Shown piece after piece: positions 1-5,550 of a stretch of DNA of 6,126 nucleotides. Under the pieces are notes generated by a model. It was given only the letters and a program-made list of their open reading frames with translations, did not search any database and was not told where the DNA came from. The stretch spans positions 1 through 6,126 of the forward strand of contig UQVJ01000097.1 in the NCBI GenBank assembly GCA_900544455.1, given 5' to 3'. Every line of letters starts with the position of its first letter. Within the stretch, counting starts at the first letter, position 1. The translations under genes were made by a program, and so were the position numbers. The stretch comes from an uncultured Eggerthella sp. GTDB taxonomy: Bacteria > Actinomycetota > Coriobacteriia > Coriobacteriales > Eggerthellaceae.

Positions 1-35
1 ATTCGAAAAACGACCCAACATGGCAACAAGCCTGT

Positions 36-65
36 TTCACAACGGAAATACTTCGCAGTTACGAT
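36..65 (+). promoter_or_regulatory. Candidate promoter for the small membrane protein gene
   Basis: A TTCACA hexamer (36-41, five of six matches to the sigma-70 -35 consensus) is separated by 18 bp from TACGAT (60-65, four of six matches to the -10). Transcription would begin near 72, just before the stem-loop at 82-118 and about 70 nt ahead of the ATG at 142. The assignment rests on hexamer similarity and spacing only. Hexamer pairs of this quality also arise by chance. Confidence 0.35.
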
Positions 66-81
66 GAATGCGAAAACAAAC

Positions 82-118
82 GAGGGTGCCCCGTTTCATG
101 AGTGAATGGGGCACCCTC
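82..118. terminator. 15-bp stem-loop, terminator or 5' leader hairpin
   Basis: GAGGGTGCCCC (82-92) and GGGGCACCCTC (108-118) are perfect complements. Four more pairs, two of them G-U, extend the stem to 15 bp around a 7-nt loop (97-103). Read on the minus strand the stem is followed by a T-rich tract (gTTTGTTTTC), which suits an intrinsic terminator for leftward transcripts such as murB. On the plus strand no T run follows. There the hairpin lies 12 nt before the Shine-Dalgarno of the gene at 142, so it may instead be a leader structure of that gene or the end of a gene left of the window. Confidence 0.6.
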
Positions 119-141
119 TGTAATTCATCGGAGGTGCGGTT

Positions 142-375
142 ATGGCAAAAAATACGAAGAACGTAAGCAAGGTGCAGGCAGAAGGCCTGAAGTATGTTCC
201 CATGCGTAAAGTCGCTCGTGCCATGACGCTTGTTGCGGGTACATTATCCTCTGGCATCGTAGCGTTTTCCGTCGCTGAAGCGGCTTGGGCTTGGGCTGCG
301 GTCTTTGCGGCGGTGGCAGCTGTGGCGTTCTATCTTGCTTACGCTATGACTGTCGATCTGCGCGAAGCGCACTGA
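142..375 (+). CDS. Small two-helix membrane protein of unknown function
   Basis: This is a 77-residue protein that I do not recognise. The start is well supported: GGAGGTG (130-136) lies a few bases before the ATG. Residues 1-27 are hydrophilic and basic (KNTKNVSK, MRKVAR). They are followed by two hydrophobic stretches, about 28-46 and 48-69, the second rich in Ala, Trp and Val (AAWAWAAVFAAVAAVAFYLA). A short charged tail VDLREAH ends the protein. The pattern predicts a small inner-membrane hairpin with a basic N-terminus, which by the positive-inside rule would lie in the cytoplasm. It stands alone on its strand, with a stem-loop just upstream, and converges on murB with a 17-nt gap and no terminator between them. 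Function is unknown; small membrane proteins of this kind often modulate a partner, but no partner is visible here. Confidence 0.75.
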   Translation: MAKNTKNVSKVQAEGLKYVPMRKVARAMTLVAGTLSSGIVAFSVAEAAWAWAAVFAAVAAVAFYLAYAMTVDLREAH

Positions 376-392
376 ATCAGCAAGACGCCGCG

Positions 393-1319
393 CTAGTTAT
401 CGGTGGGGTCAAATCCCCACATACGCACTTCGGTTTCAAGCGTGACACCGAACTGGTCTGCTACCGCCGCTTGCACGTCGCGGATAACCTGCAGGACATC
501 GGCCGCGGTTGCGTTGCCGGTGTTCACCACGAAACCGGCATGCTTGGTGGAAACCTGGGCATCTCCAACCGAATGGCCTTGCATGCCTGCGTCCTGAATG
601 AGCTTGCCTGCAAAATAGCCTTCGGGGCGCTTGAACGTGCTGCCCGCGCTTGCCATTTCAAGAGGCTGCTTGGAAGAGCGGCGTTGGGCCAAGTCGTCCA
701 TCTTGGCGCGAATCTCATCCTTATCTCCCGCTTCAAGTTGAAGGGTTGCTCCCAGCACAACAAGCCCTTCGTCGCTCATCATGCTGTGTCGATAGCTCCA
801 ATCGGCTTCTTCTGCAGGGATTTCGCGAACCGTGCCGTCGGGGAAGAGGCAGGAAACGCTTACCGCAACATCTTTGAACTCGCCCTCGTAGGCGCCTGCG
901 TTCATGATTGCTGCTCCACCAACAGAACCTGGGATTCCGCTGGCAAACTCGTAGCCCGTAAGTCCTGCTTCGAGTGCCGCTTGCGCAACTGCTTCATTGG
1001 TGGCTCCCGCTTGCGCCTGAAGAACGGACCCGTCGATGGAAATATGGGCCATACGTTTGCCGATTTCGATAACCACGCCAGGCAAGCCTGCATCGGAAAC
1101 AAGCAAATCGCTTCCGCAGCCTACGATCCACCAGGGGGCATCTGCCTTTTCGGCGGCGTTGATAGCTGCGGTGATGTCCGCAGCATTGCTTGCCCGCACA
1201 AAGAACTGAGCGGGACCGCCGCAGCGGAACGTGGTGTGTTTGCTCATGGGCTCATTTTTTAGCAGGTCGTCGCTGGCAAAGATTTGAGCAAGAGCGGTAT
1301 TGAGTTCTTCGATATTCAT
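393..1319 (-). CDS. murB: UDP-N-acetylenolpyruvoylglucosamine reductase (MurB)
   Basis: This cytoplasmic FAD enzyme reduces UDP-GlcNAc-enolpyruvate to UDP-MurNAc with NADPH, the second committed step of peptidoglycan synthesis. The protein has 308 residues, the usual length of the shorter (type II) MurB enzymes. HTTFRCGGPA (28-37) and the WIVGCGSDLLVSD segment (64-76) open the FAD-binding domain, and YEFASGIPGSVGGA (123-136) is the most diagnostic family motif. SYRHS (175-179) carries the likely active-site Arg177. The C-terminal domain begins near 207 and holds SAGSTFKRP (224-232) with the probable proton-donating Ser227. LETEVRMWG near the end holds the catalytic Glu, probably Glu297. The family motif is usually GSN; here residue 71 is Asp. 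The ATG at 1319 gives a full N-terminus but has only a weak upstream match (AAGTAGG). The gene is divergent from the permease gene and converges on the small membrane protein gene. Confidence 0.96.
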   Translation of the reverse strand: MNIEELNTALAQIFASDDLLKNEPMSKHTTFRCGGPAQFFVRASNAADITAAINAAEKADAPWWIVGCGSDLLVSDAGLPGVVIEIGKRMAHISIDGSVLQAQAGATNEAVAQAALEAGLTGYEFASGIPGSVGGAAIMNAGAYEGEFKDVAVSVSCLFPDGTVREIPAEEADWSYRHSMMSDEGLVVLGATLQLEAGDKDEIRAKMDDLAQRRSSKQPLEMASAGSTFKRPEGYFAGKLIQDAGMQGHSVGDAQVSTKHAGFVVNTGNATAADVLQVIRDVQAAVADQFGVTLETEVRMWGFDPTDN

Positions 1320-1563
1320 ATATGCCTACTTATCGTGCTTCGTTCCGAGTTTTTTGCTGCAGCTATGCAGATGCACCTGCCTATTTGGCGGCTTGCAATA
1401 ACCGCAAGAGATTATTTGATTTTGGATTTGCGCGGCGGTTTAAGCGCGTCGTGCAAATCTGTTTAAGTGTAGCGTAATCGGGCGATGCGGTGAAAACGGC
1501 GAAAGTAGGGCCGTGCTTGCGGTTCGCCGTCGGTCTACGGGGCGGATGCAGGAGCTTGCGCTG

Positions 1564-1800
1564 CCTGCATATTGAGGAGGACGTTGACGCGACATCGCGC
1601 TGGGCGCAAAACCCGTATAACCTACATTGGGCGTGAAGCCCCGTGCGATCGGTGCTTGGCGCACTTTGCGCCGATAGCGAAACCATGCGTGGCCTGCATT
1701 ATGCGGGGTCTGACGGATCCTGCATTGTTCGGGAAGCCTAGCGAAACCCGCATCGGGCGAAGAAACCGGCAGTGCTTTTGACTGCCAATGAAACCCGTAG
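1564..1800. repeat. Degenerate short repeats in intergenic DNA
   Basis: Several short words recur in this stretch. CCTGCAT or CCTACATT occurs at 1564, 1621, 1693 and 1719; the 1693 and 1719 copies share eight bases, CCTGCATT. AAACC, mostly as (G)AAACCCG, occurs at 1609, 1680, 1744, 1764 and 1791. CATCGGGCGAAGAA (1751-1764) resembles CATTGGGCGTGAAG (1625-1638). Spacing is irregular (26 to 72 bp) and copies differ by substitutions and indels, so this is not a CRISPR or a tandem array. It looks like an eroded family of small intergenic repeats, possibly related to the repeats after the WecA/TagO-like gene. Similarity was judged by eye and is weak. Confidence 0.35.
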
Positions 1801-1819
1801 GCGCTTTTCCCTATTGGTT

Positions 1820-1848
1820 TTGCACTATTCACTCCACAAGAGTAAAGT
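1820..1848 (+). promoter_or_regulatory. Candidate promoter for the TSUP permease gene
   Basis: TTGCAC (1820-1825) and TAAAGT (1843-1848) are separated by 17 bp, the ideal sigma-70 spacing, and lie about 60 nt before the start codon. The hexamer matches are only moderate: three of six for the -35 and four of six for the -10. Confidence 0.3.
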
Positions 1849-1872
1849 GGCTTCCATATTCAGGGATGAAAT

Positions 1873-1900
1873 GCGCCTGGGGGAGGCGCGTTAAAGGGGA
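1873..1900 (+). promoter_or_regulatory. Leader hairpin and Shine-Dalgarno of the TSUP gene
   Basis: GCGCCT (1873-1878) and AGGCGC (1884-1889) pair perfectly around a loop of five Gs. Immediately after it, AGGGGA (1895-1900) forms the ribosome binding site, six bases before the ATG at 1907. The hairpin sits five bases upstream of this site, and its G-rich loop resembles a second ribosome-binding sequence, so it may influence initiation. That role is inference. Confidence 0.45.
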
Positions 1901-1906
1901 AAACTC

Positions 1907-2620
1907 ATGGAAAAATACCTATTTTGGGGCACATTTTTCTTTGCCTATCTAATCAATGGTATTACCGGCTTCGCGGGCAATATCTTCGCAATGCCGGTGG
2001 GCATGATCACCATCGGCCACGAAGAGTCCATCGTGGTGCTGAACTGCACCGGATTCCTTGCCAGTGTGCTTATCGCTTTCACGGGCATCAAACATGTGGT
2101 GTGGAAAGAACTGGTGAAGATGTGCGTGATCATGGCGATTTTCATGGCCATCGGCGCATGGATCAACACCATTGCTCCGCTGAGTATCCTTTCCAAGGTA
2201 TACGGCGTTGCGGTTTTGATTATTGCTATCCGCGGTTTGTTCTTTAATAAAGAAGACAAGCTTTTACCCGATTGGATCCTGTACTGCATACTTGCCATAG
2301 CCGGCCTTATCCAGGGCATGTTTGTTTCCGGTGGTTCTTTCCTGGCTATTTACGCCTTGCAGAAGATTCGGAGTAAGGAAGCATTTCGTGCAACCACCAC
2401 TATGACCTGGGTGTTCCTAAACGGTGGCTATGCCCTTTATGGCATTCAGGGCGGCTCCCTTGGTGGCGATGGCTTGCTTACGTTGGCAGTGTGCATCCCC
2501 TTGCTTATTCTTTCCACCTGGTTGGGCGGTCTTATCCAGAAACGTATCAGCCAAGAACAGTTCGTGAAGTTCACCTACGTCCTGCTTACCGTAATTGGCT
2601 GCGTGCTTTTAATTAAGTAA
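1907..2620 (+). CDS. TauE/SafE (TSUP) family membrane permease
   Basis: This is a 237-residue inner-membrane protein with about seven hydrophobic segments (roughly 4-30, 41-60, 70-89, 96-113, 123-151, 163-209 containing two, and 219-236). The TauE/SafE family has two related halves, each with a glycine-rich partly re-entrant segment. Here they are GITGFAGNIFAMPVG (18-32) and GLIQGMFVSGGSFLAIYAL (133-151). Family members move sulfite, sulfonates, sulfoacetate, thiosulfate or other small organic anions; the substrate cannot be read from this sequence. Length is slightly short of the usual 240-260 residues but both halves are complete. The start follows AGGGGA with 6-nt spacing. No sulfur-metabolism gene or regulator lies beside it, so the context does not identify its cargo. 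It ends in a strong terminator at 2694-2719. Confidence 0.9.
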   Translation: MEKYLFWGTFFFAYLINGITGFAGNIFAMPVGMITIGHEESIVVLNCTGFLASVLIAFTGIKHVVWKELVKMCVIMAIFMAIGAWINTIAPLSILSKVYGVAVLIIAIRGLFFNKEDKLLPDWILYCILAIAGLIQGMFVSGGSFLAIYALQKIRSKEAFRATTTMTWVFLNGGYALYGIQGGSLGGDGLLTLAVCIPLLILSTWLGGLIQKRISQEQFVKFTYVLLTVIGCVLLIK

Positions 2621-2693
2621 GTGTTCGGAATGCGCGCCGCATGGCGGTGTCGGGCTGGGTCTGGAGCGCCTCAAGCCACCCATTCCGCTGTTC

Positions 2694-2719
2694 AAAAGGA
2701 GGCTACGGGCCTCCTTTTT
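2694..2719 (+). terminator. Rho-independent terminator of the TSUP gene
   Basis: AAAAGGAGGC (2694-2703) pairs with GCCTCCTTTT (2709-2718) around a 5-nt loop, and the stem runs into a stretch of five Ts. It lies about 75 nt after the permease stop codon. On the opposite strand the same stem is followed by TTTT, so it may also stop leftward transcripts that read past the glycosyltransferase terminator. It sits inside the central part of the long inverted repeat. Confidence 0.9.
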
Positions 2720-2750
2720 CATGCGCTGCATTGCTTCAAGCATTGAATGA

Positions 2751-2769
2751 AGATGCTCTTTGAGCATCT
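2751..2769. other. 8-bp perfect hairpin at the tip of the inverted repeat
   Basis: AGATGCTC (2751-2758) and GAGCATCT (2762-2769) are perfect complements around a TTT loop. No T run follows on either strand, so it is not a typical terminator. It abuts the inner pairing segment at 2770 directly, as expected for one branch of a multi-stem fold. Confidence 0.6.
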
Positions 2770-2943
2770 AACAGGAATGGCGTTCAGAGTGGCGTTCGCG
2801 GCTCCAGACCCCAACCCGACACCGCCATGCGGCGCGCATTCCGAACCTAACAAAAAGCAGCTGATTGCAGTGAGTTTTCCGGGCTTCGCAAATTGTTCTT
2901 GGCCGATGCGCTTTTGTCGTAATCCCTTGGGCGCAAGAAAAGA

Positions 2944-2967
2944 AAGAGCTCGCATTTGCGAGCTCTT
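2944..2967 (-). terminator. Rho-independent terminator of the GT2 gene
   Basis: AAGAGCTCGC (2944-2953) pairs with GCGAGCTCTT (2958-2967) around a 4-nt loop. On the minus strand the stem is followed by a T-rich run (TCTTTTCTT). It begins two bases after the glycosyltransferase stop codon, so it serves that gene. Confidence 0.85.
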
Positions 2968-2969
2968 GA

Positions 2970-4034
2970 TTAGCGGTTTGCTTTCAGGCGTGCGAAAAGG
3001 CTGGTGCTGTTTTGGCGCACCCAGCTTATGAACTCGCTTTCCGTCATGGTGAGCGTAATGTTGCCCATACGCAAGGGTGCCAACACCAGGTACATCATCT
3101 TGGTGCGGGGTCGTGCCTTCTTCAGCGCTTCGCGTGCGTGAGGGGTGGATATCATCTGCTTGATGGCGGCGCGCTTTTCTTCCTTCGAAAGCGTGCAATT
3201 GCAGTTGGTAACGTTTTCGATGCAGCCAACCAGTCGTTCTGCGTAGCGACGGGCTAAGAACTCCTCGATTTCGGGAGAATCCAAGTTCCAATACGCGTAC
3301 AGCTCGTTCATCCAGCGATGCTCTTCTTCGCGCTTGTCGTACATGTCGGGACGGTACTTGGTGTTTTCGCTTTCGGCGCGGGCGCGCAGGAAGTGGTAGT
3401 AGTGACCGTCGATGCAGCCCACTCGTTCAACGTCGCGCATGACATCGAGGTTGAACGGCAGGTCGTCCCAAAACGTGCCGGGGAAGCGGATGCCCTTTTC
3501 CTTGATGTAGCTGCGGCGATACAGCTTGTTCCACGGTGCATACAGAAGCTGGGCATCGAAAAGCTGGCAGGCATTCGCGCGGAATTCTTCTTGCGATTCA
3601 AAGATGCGATCGGGCGCATTGCGCAGTTCGCGATAGTACTTGCCTTCATCGTCATAGTACGTGTCGATGGTGAATCCGGTAATTAGAAGGTCGAGGTCGT
3701 GCTTGGAAGCAACGCGGTACATGTCCTTCAGCATGGTACGGTCGCACCAGTCGTCGCCGTCCATGAAGTACAGGTAATCGCCACGAGCAATTTCGATAGC
3801 GGCGTTGCGCGCTGCTGCTGCCCCTTGGTTTTCCTGGTGGATTACACGGATACGTACATCGTCATCGGCAAGCTTGTCGCACAGAACACCACTGCCATCG
3901 GTGCTTCCATCGTCTACCAGCAGAATCTCGTAGCTGGTGCATGTTTGATTCTGCAGCGAGCCAACGGCACGACGCAGCCAGGATTCTACGTTGTACACAG
4001 GAATAATGACGCTTATAGCGGGACTGTGTGACAC
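2970..4034 (-). CDS. Family 2 glycosyltransferase (GT-A fold)
   Basis: This is a 354-residue GT2 enzyme that transfers a sugar from a nucleotide-sugar to a glycan or lipid-linked acceptor with inversion; donor and acceptor are unknown. SVIIPVYN (8-15) opens the nucleotide-binding half. VDDGSTDGS (40-48) holds the Asp pair that contacts the nucleotide, and YFMDGDDW (89-96) supplies the metal-binding DxD-type motif. NKLYRRS (169-175) and WDDLPF (189-194) resemble the acceptor-side motifs of capsule and exopolysaccharide GT2 enzymes. The C-terminal third is charged and helical with no clear membrane anchor, so the enzyme is probably cytosolic or peripheral. A GTG at 4040 would add two residues, but AGGAG at 4044-4048 lies only 3 nt from it and 9 nt from the GTG at 4034, so I prefer the latter. 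The gene is single, divergent from the WecA/TagO-like gene, and a surface-glycan role with it is plausible inference. Confidence 0.92.
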   Translation of the reverse strand: MSHSPAISVIIPVYNVESWLRRAVGSLQNQTCTSYEILLVDDGSTDGSGVLCDKLADDDVRIRVIHQENQGAAAARNAAIEIARGDYLYFMDGDDWCDRTMLKDMYRVASKHDLDLLITGFTIDTYYDDEGKYYRELRNAPDRIFESQEEFRANACQLFDAQLLYAPWNKLYRRSYIKEKGIRFPGTFWDDLPFNLDVMRDVERVGCIDGHYYHFLRARAESENTKYRPDMYDKREEEHRWMNELYAYWNLDSPEIEEFLARRYAERLVGCIENVTNCNCTLSKEEKRAAIKQMISTPHAREALKKARPRTKMMYLVLAPLRMGNITLTMTESEFISWVRQNSTSLFARLKANR

Positions 4035-4043
4035 GAACACCTT

Positions 4044-4048
4044 CTCCT
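4044..4048 (-). promoter_or_regulatory. Shine-Dalgarno of the GT2 gene, decides the start
   Basis: AGGAG on the minus strand stands 9 nt from the GTG at 4034 and only 3 nt from the GTG at 4040. Three nucleotides is too short for efficient initiation, so the downstream GTG is favoured. Confidence 0.6.
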
Positions 4049-4072
4049 GAATCTACGGGTTTCAACTCGCTC

Positions 4073-4078
4073 ATTCTA
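4073..4078 (-). promoter_or_regulatory. Candidate -10 box for the GT2 gene
   Basis: TAGAAT on the minus strand matches five of six -10 consensus positions and lies about 38 nt before the GTG start. No good -35 hexamer is seen at 16-19 bp upstream, so this is a weak proposal. Another TATA-like word on the minus strand around 4329-4335 would give a leader of nearly 300 nt. Confidence 0.25.
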
Positions 4079-4306
4079 CACAATGCAGTAGCGCCGAATG
4101 TGTTGCCTGGCGGGGAGTACAAGGTACTTCCACGTTTTGGTGGCTGCTCTCCACAAAGGCTGCAAAAGTAAGCTGCTGGCAGAGGGGAAACGGTAAGGCG
4201 CTTCAGCATTGCGAAAGAACCGATTAAACCCGGGGGTTGTTTTATGCGGGCGTGGATGACGAACTCCCTCTCTTTCCGCGCTTGCGATGCCGTTAGTTGG
4301 CTGTAG

Positions 4307-4335
4307 TCGGGAGAATCGTCTCTTCGGTATATAAT
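4307..4335 (+). promoter_or_regulatory. Candidate promoter of the WecA/TagO-like gene
   Basis: A perfect -10 hexamer TATAAT lies at 4330-4335, 65 nt before the start codon. At 17 bp upstream the -35 position (4307-4312) reads TCGGGA, a three-of-six match, so the promoter may rely on its -10 or on an activator. Transcription would start near 4342 and give a leader of about 60 nt containing the hairpin at 4350-4367. Confidence 0.5.
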
Positions 4336-4349
4336 CATCATTTGGCGTG

Positions 4350-4367
4350 AGCGCGTTCTGCCGCGCT
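4350..4367 (+). other. Leader hairpin before the WecA/TagO-like gene
   Basis: AGCGCG (4350-4355) pairs with CGCGCT (4362-4367) around a 6-nt loop. It would form within about ten bases of the predicted transcript 5' end and could stabilise the mRNA. No T run follows, so it is not a terminator. Confidence 0.4.
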
Positions 4368-4386
4368 ATCTAATAAGTTTGAGAAA

Positions 4387-4397
4387 GAGAGGGGGGG
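4387..4397 (+). promoter_or_regulatory. Unusual G-run Shine-Dalgarno of the WecA/TagO-like gene
   Basis: The site reads GAGA followed by seven Gs (4391-4397), three bases before the ATG at 4401. GAGG at 4389-4392 is the best core, with 8-nt spacing. The homopolymer could pair with the anti-Shine-Dalgarno in several registers and is prone to length change by slippage. Confidence 0.6.
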
Positions 4398-4400
4398 CGC

Positions 4401-5537
4401 ATGGACTGGCTTGAATACGGCGTTCTCTTTGCCGTTGCCGCGGTGGTTACCATTGCCTTGACCCCTCTTGCTCGCAAGCTAGCTATCAAACTTGATGCTA
4501 TCGATTACCCCAGTGCCCGTCGCGTAAACATGCTTCCCATCCCGCGTATGGGTGGCGTGGCCATTTTTGGTGGCATTTTAGCGGCGCTTGCCGTTGCTGG
4601 TTTTGGCGTCTATGCCTTCGGATGGGTTGACCCCTTCGTTGACTACAATGGTATCGAGGTCAATTATTGGGGCGTTTTGCTGGGTACGGTTTTGATATTC
4701 CTCGTAGGCGCCGTCGACGACGTGGTTGACCTGAACCCCAAGGCAAAGATACTGGGACAGATAGTTGCCGCTTGCGTGGTTGCCGGTTCTGGCCTCCTAT
4801 TTTCCAGTATCCATAATCCTTTTGGCGAAGGGTACATTGAATTTGGCTGGGTTGCCTACCCTCTAACGGTGTTTTACCTGGTGGCTTTCGCCAACGTCAT
4901 CAACTTGATTGACGGCCTCGACGGCTTGGCGGCAGGTATTACGGGTATTTCTGCGATAACCATCTTGCTGTTCGCCGTGCTCACCGGGCGTTTCGATGCG
5001 GCGCTGTTCGGCGTTATCCTTGTTGGCGTGTGTGCAGGTTTTCTGAAGTCCAACTTCTTTCCTGCATCTATCTTCATGGGCGATTCAGGCGCACTGCTTC
5101 TGGGGTTTGCGCTGGGTATCATTTCCCTGTTTGCGGTAGCTCGTTCGGCTTTGTTCGTTTCCCTGCTGGTGCCTATTCTGGCTGCCGGCGTTCCTATCCT
5201 TGATACGTTTTTCGCCATTGTGCGCAGGAAGCGCGAACATCGTCCTATCGACGAAGCGGACAAAGGCCACATCCACCATCGCCTGATGCGTGCAGGGTTC
5301 AGCCAGCGTGCAACCGTACTTATTATGTGGGCGTGGACCGCGCTTCTTGCCGCCTGCGGCGTGATTATTACCTGGGCCGATAACTTGGTGCGCATCCCTA
5401 TCTTCCTTATTGCCTGCGCAGTTACGGCGTACGCCATCGTGAAACTGCGTTTGCTAGGCGATGCTTTGAGTCATCATTTCAATCCTCGTCGCAAGCCCGA
5501 GCGCGGCGAGCCTCAAGAGCCTAAGCAGGACCAGTAA
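4401..5537 (+). CDS. Undecaprenyl-phosphate GlcNAc-1-phosphate transferase (WecA/TagO family)
   Basis: This 378-residue integral membrane enzyme is predicted to transfer a HexNAc-1-phosphate, normally GlcNAc-1-P from UDP-GlcNAc, to undecaprenyl phosphate, releasing UMP. That step primes teichoic acid, arabinogalactan-type or other surface glycans. About 11 hydrophobic segments span residues 5-349. Family motifs appear in order: PIPRMGG (46-52), VGAVDDVVDL with the Asp106-Asp107 pair (102-111), NVINLIDGLDGLAAG (165-179), IFMGDSG (224-230) and the cytoplasmic GHIHHRL (289-295). The HIHHRL form marks the WecA/TagO branch and separates it from MraY. A hydrophilic Arg/Lys/Glu/Gln tail (about 361-378) is probably cytosolic and poorly conserved. 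The ATG follows a G-run ribosome site. It is divergent from the GT2 gene, which may act on the same glycan. No clear terminator follows, so transcription may run into the repeats beyond. Symbol withheld because wecA and tagO orthologues cannot be separated by motif alone. Confidence 0.93.
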   Translation: MDWLEYGVLFAVAAVVTIALTPLARKLAIKLDAIDYPSARRVNMLPIPRMGGVAIFGGILAALAVAGFGVYAFGWVDPFVDYNGIEVNYWGVLLGTVLIFLVGAVDDVVDLNPKAKILGQIVAACVVAGSGLLFSSIHNPFGEGYIEFGWVAYPLTVFYLVAFANVINLIDGLDGLAAGITGISAITILLFAVLTGRFDAALFGVILVGVCAGFLKSNFFPASIFMGDSGALLLGFALGIISLFAVARSALFVSLLVPILAAGVPILDTFFAIVRRKREHRPIDEADKGHIHHRLMRAGFSQRATVLIMWAWTALLAACGVIITWADNLVRIPIFLIACAVTAYAIVKLRLLGDALSHHFNPRRKPERGEPQEPKQDQ

Positions 5538-5550
5538 ATCTCGAACGGCC

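Larger units (their letters stand above)
1320..1906. other. 587-bp divergent intergenic region, no convincing gene
   Basis: This stretch separates the start of murB (-) from the start of the permease gene (+), so it must hold both promoters. Long frames exist on both strands, but they lack good ribosome binding sites and their translations are low-complexity and Arg/Pro/Ser-rich. Two small hairpins are visible: GGCGC/GCGCC (1658-1672, 5-nt loop) and GGCAGT/ACTGCC (1768-1786, 7-nt loop). Neither is followed by a T run on the plus strand. The part from about 1545 to 1800 is made of short degenerate repeats described separately. No clear murB promoter was identified. Confidence 0.7.
2623..2846. 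repeat. Long imperfect inverted repeat between convergent genes
   Basis: The left arm (2623-2667) is complementary to the right arm (2801-2846) over 45/46 nt with only one bulged base and one mismatch. The arms start GTTCGGAATGCGCGCC and end GGTCTGGAGC. Further inside, GCCAC (2675-2679) pairs with GTGGC (2789-2793), and CCATTCC..TGTT (2680-2692, 2-nt bulge) pairs with AACAGGAATGG (2770-2780). The tip (2693-2769) carries the terminator hairpin at 2694-2719, a small TGCT/AGCA hairpin at 2732-2742 and an 8-bp hairpin at 2751-2769. The whole can fold as a long stem with a branched head, either as DNA cruciform or as RNA. No clear target-site duplication flanks it. It could be a MITE-like element, a pair of REP-like elements in opposite orientation, or a structured RNA. 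The repeat itself is certain; its nature is not. Confidence 0.85.

Noticed and set aside
1..105. All three plus-strand frames are open at the left edge, one ending at TGA 65-67 ahead of the hairpin
   Set aside because: The stretch is too short to tell the C-terminus of an upstream gene from chance, and none of the translations is recognisable.
359..371. TGCGC/GCGCA hairpin at the end of the small gene as murB terminator
   Set aside because: 5-bp stem with a 3-nt loop and no T run on the minus strand.
285..1262. 325-residue plus-strand frame
   Set aside because: It lies almost wholly antisense to murB, whose family motifs are unmistakable.
1440..1832. 130-residue minus-strand frame in the murB-permease gap
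   Set aside because: GTG start without a good ribosome site, Arg/Pro/Ser-rich translation, and it coincides with degenerate DNA repeats.
4224..4246. AAACCC/GGGTT hairpin followed by TTTT
   Set aside because: Stable pairing is only 4-5 bp with a tiny loop, and no plus-strand gene lies upstream to be terminated.
3862..4341. 159-residue minus-strand frame upstream of and into the glycosyltransferase
   Set aside because: No ribosome site at its start, and it overlaps about 170 bp of the real gene in another frame.
4347..4373. Eight-codon GTG upstream frame in the WecA/TagO-like leader
   Set aside because: It has no Shine-Dalgarno and no sign of a leader-peptide design such as repeated regulatory codons.
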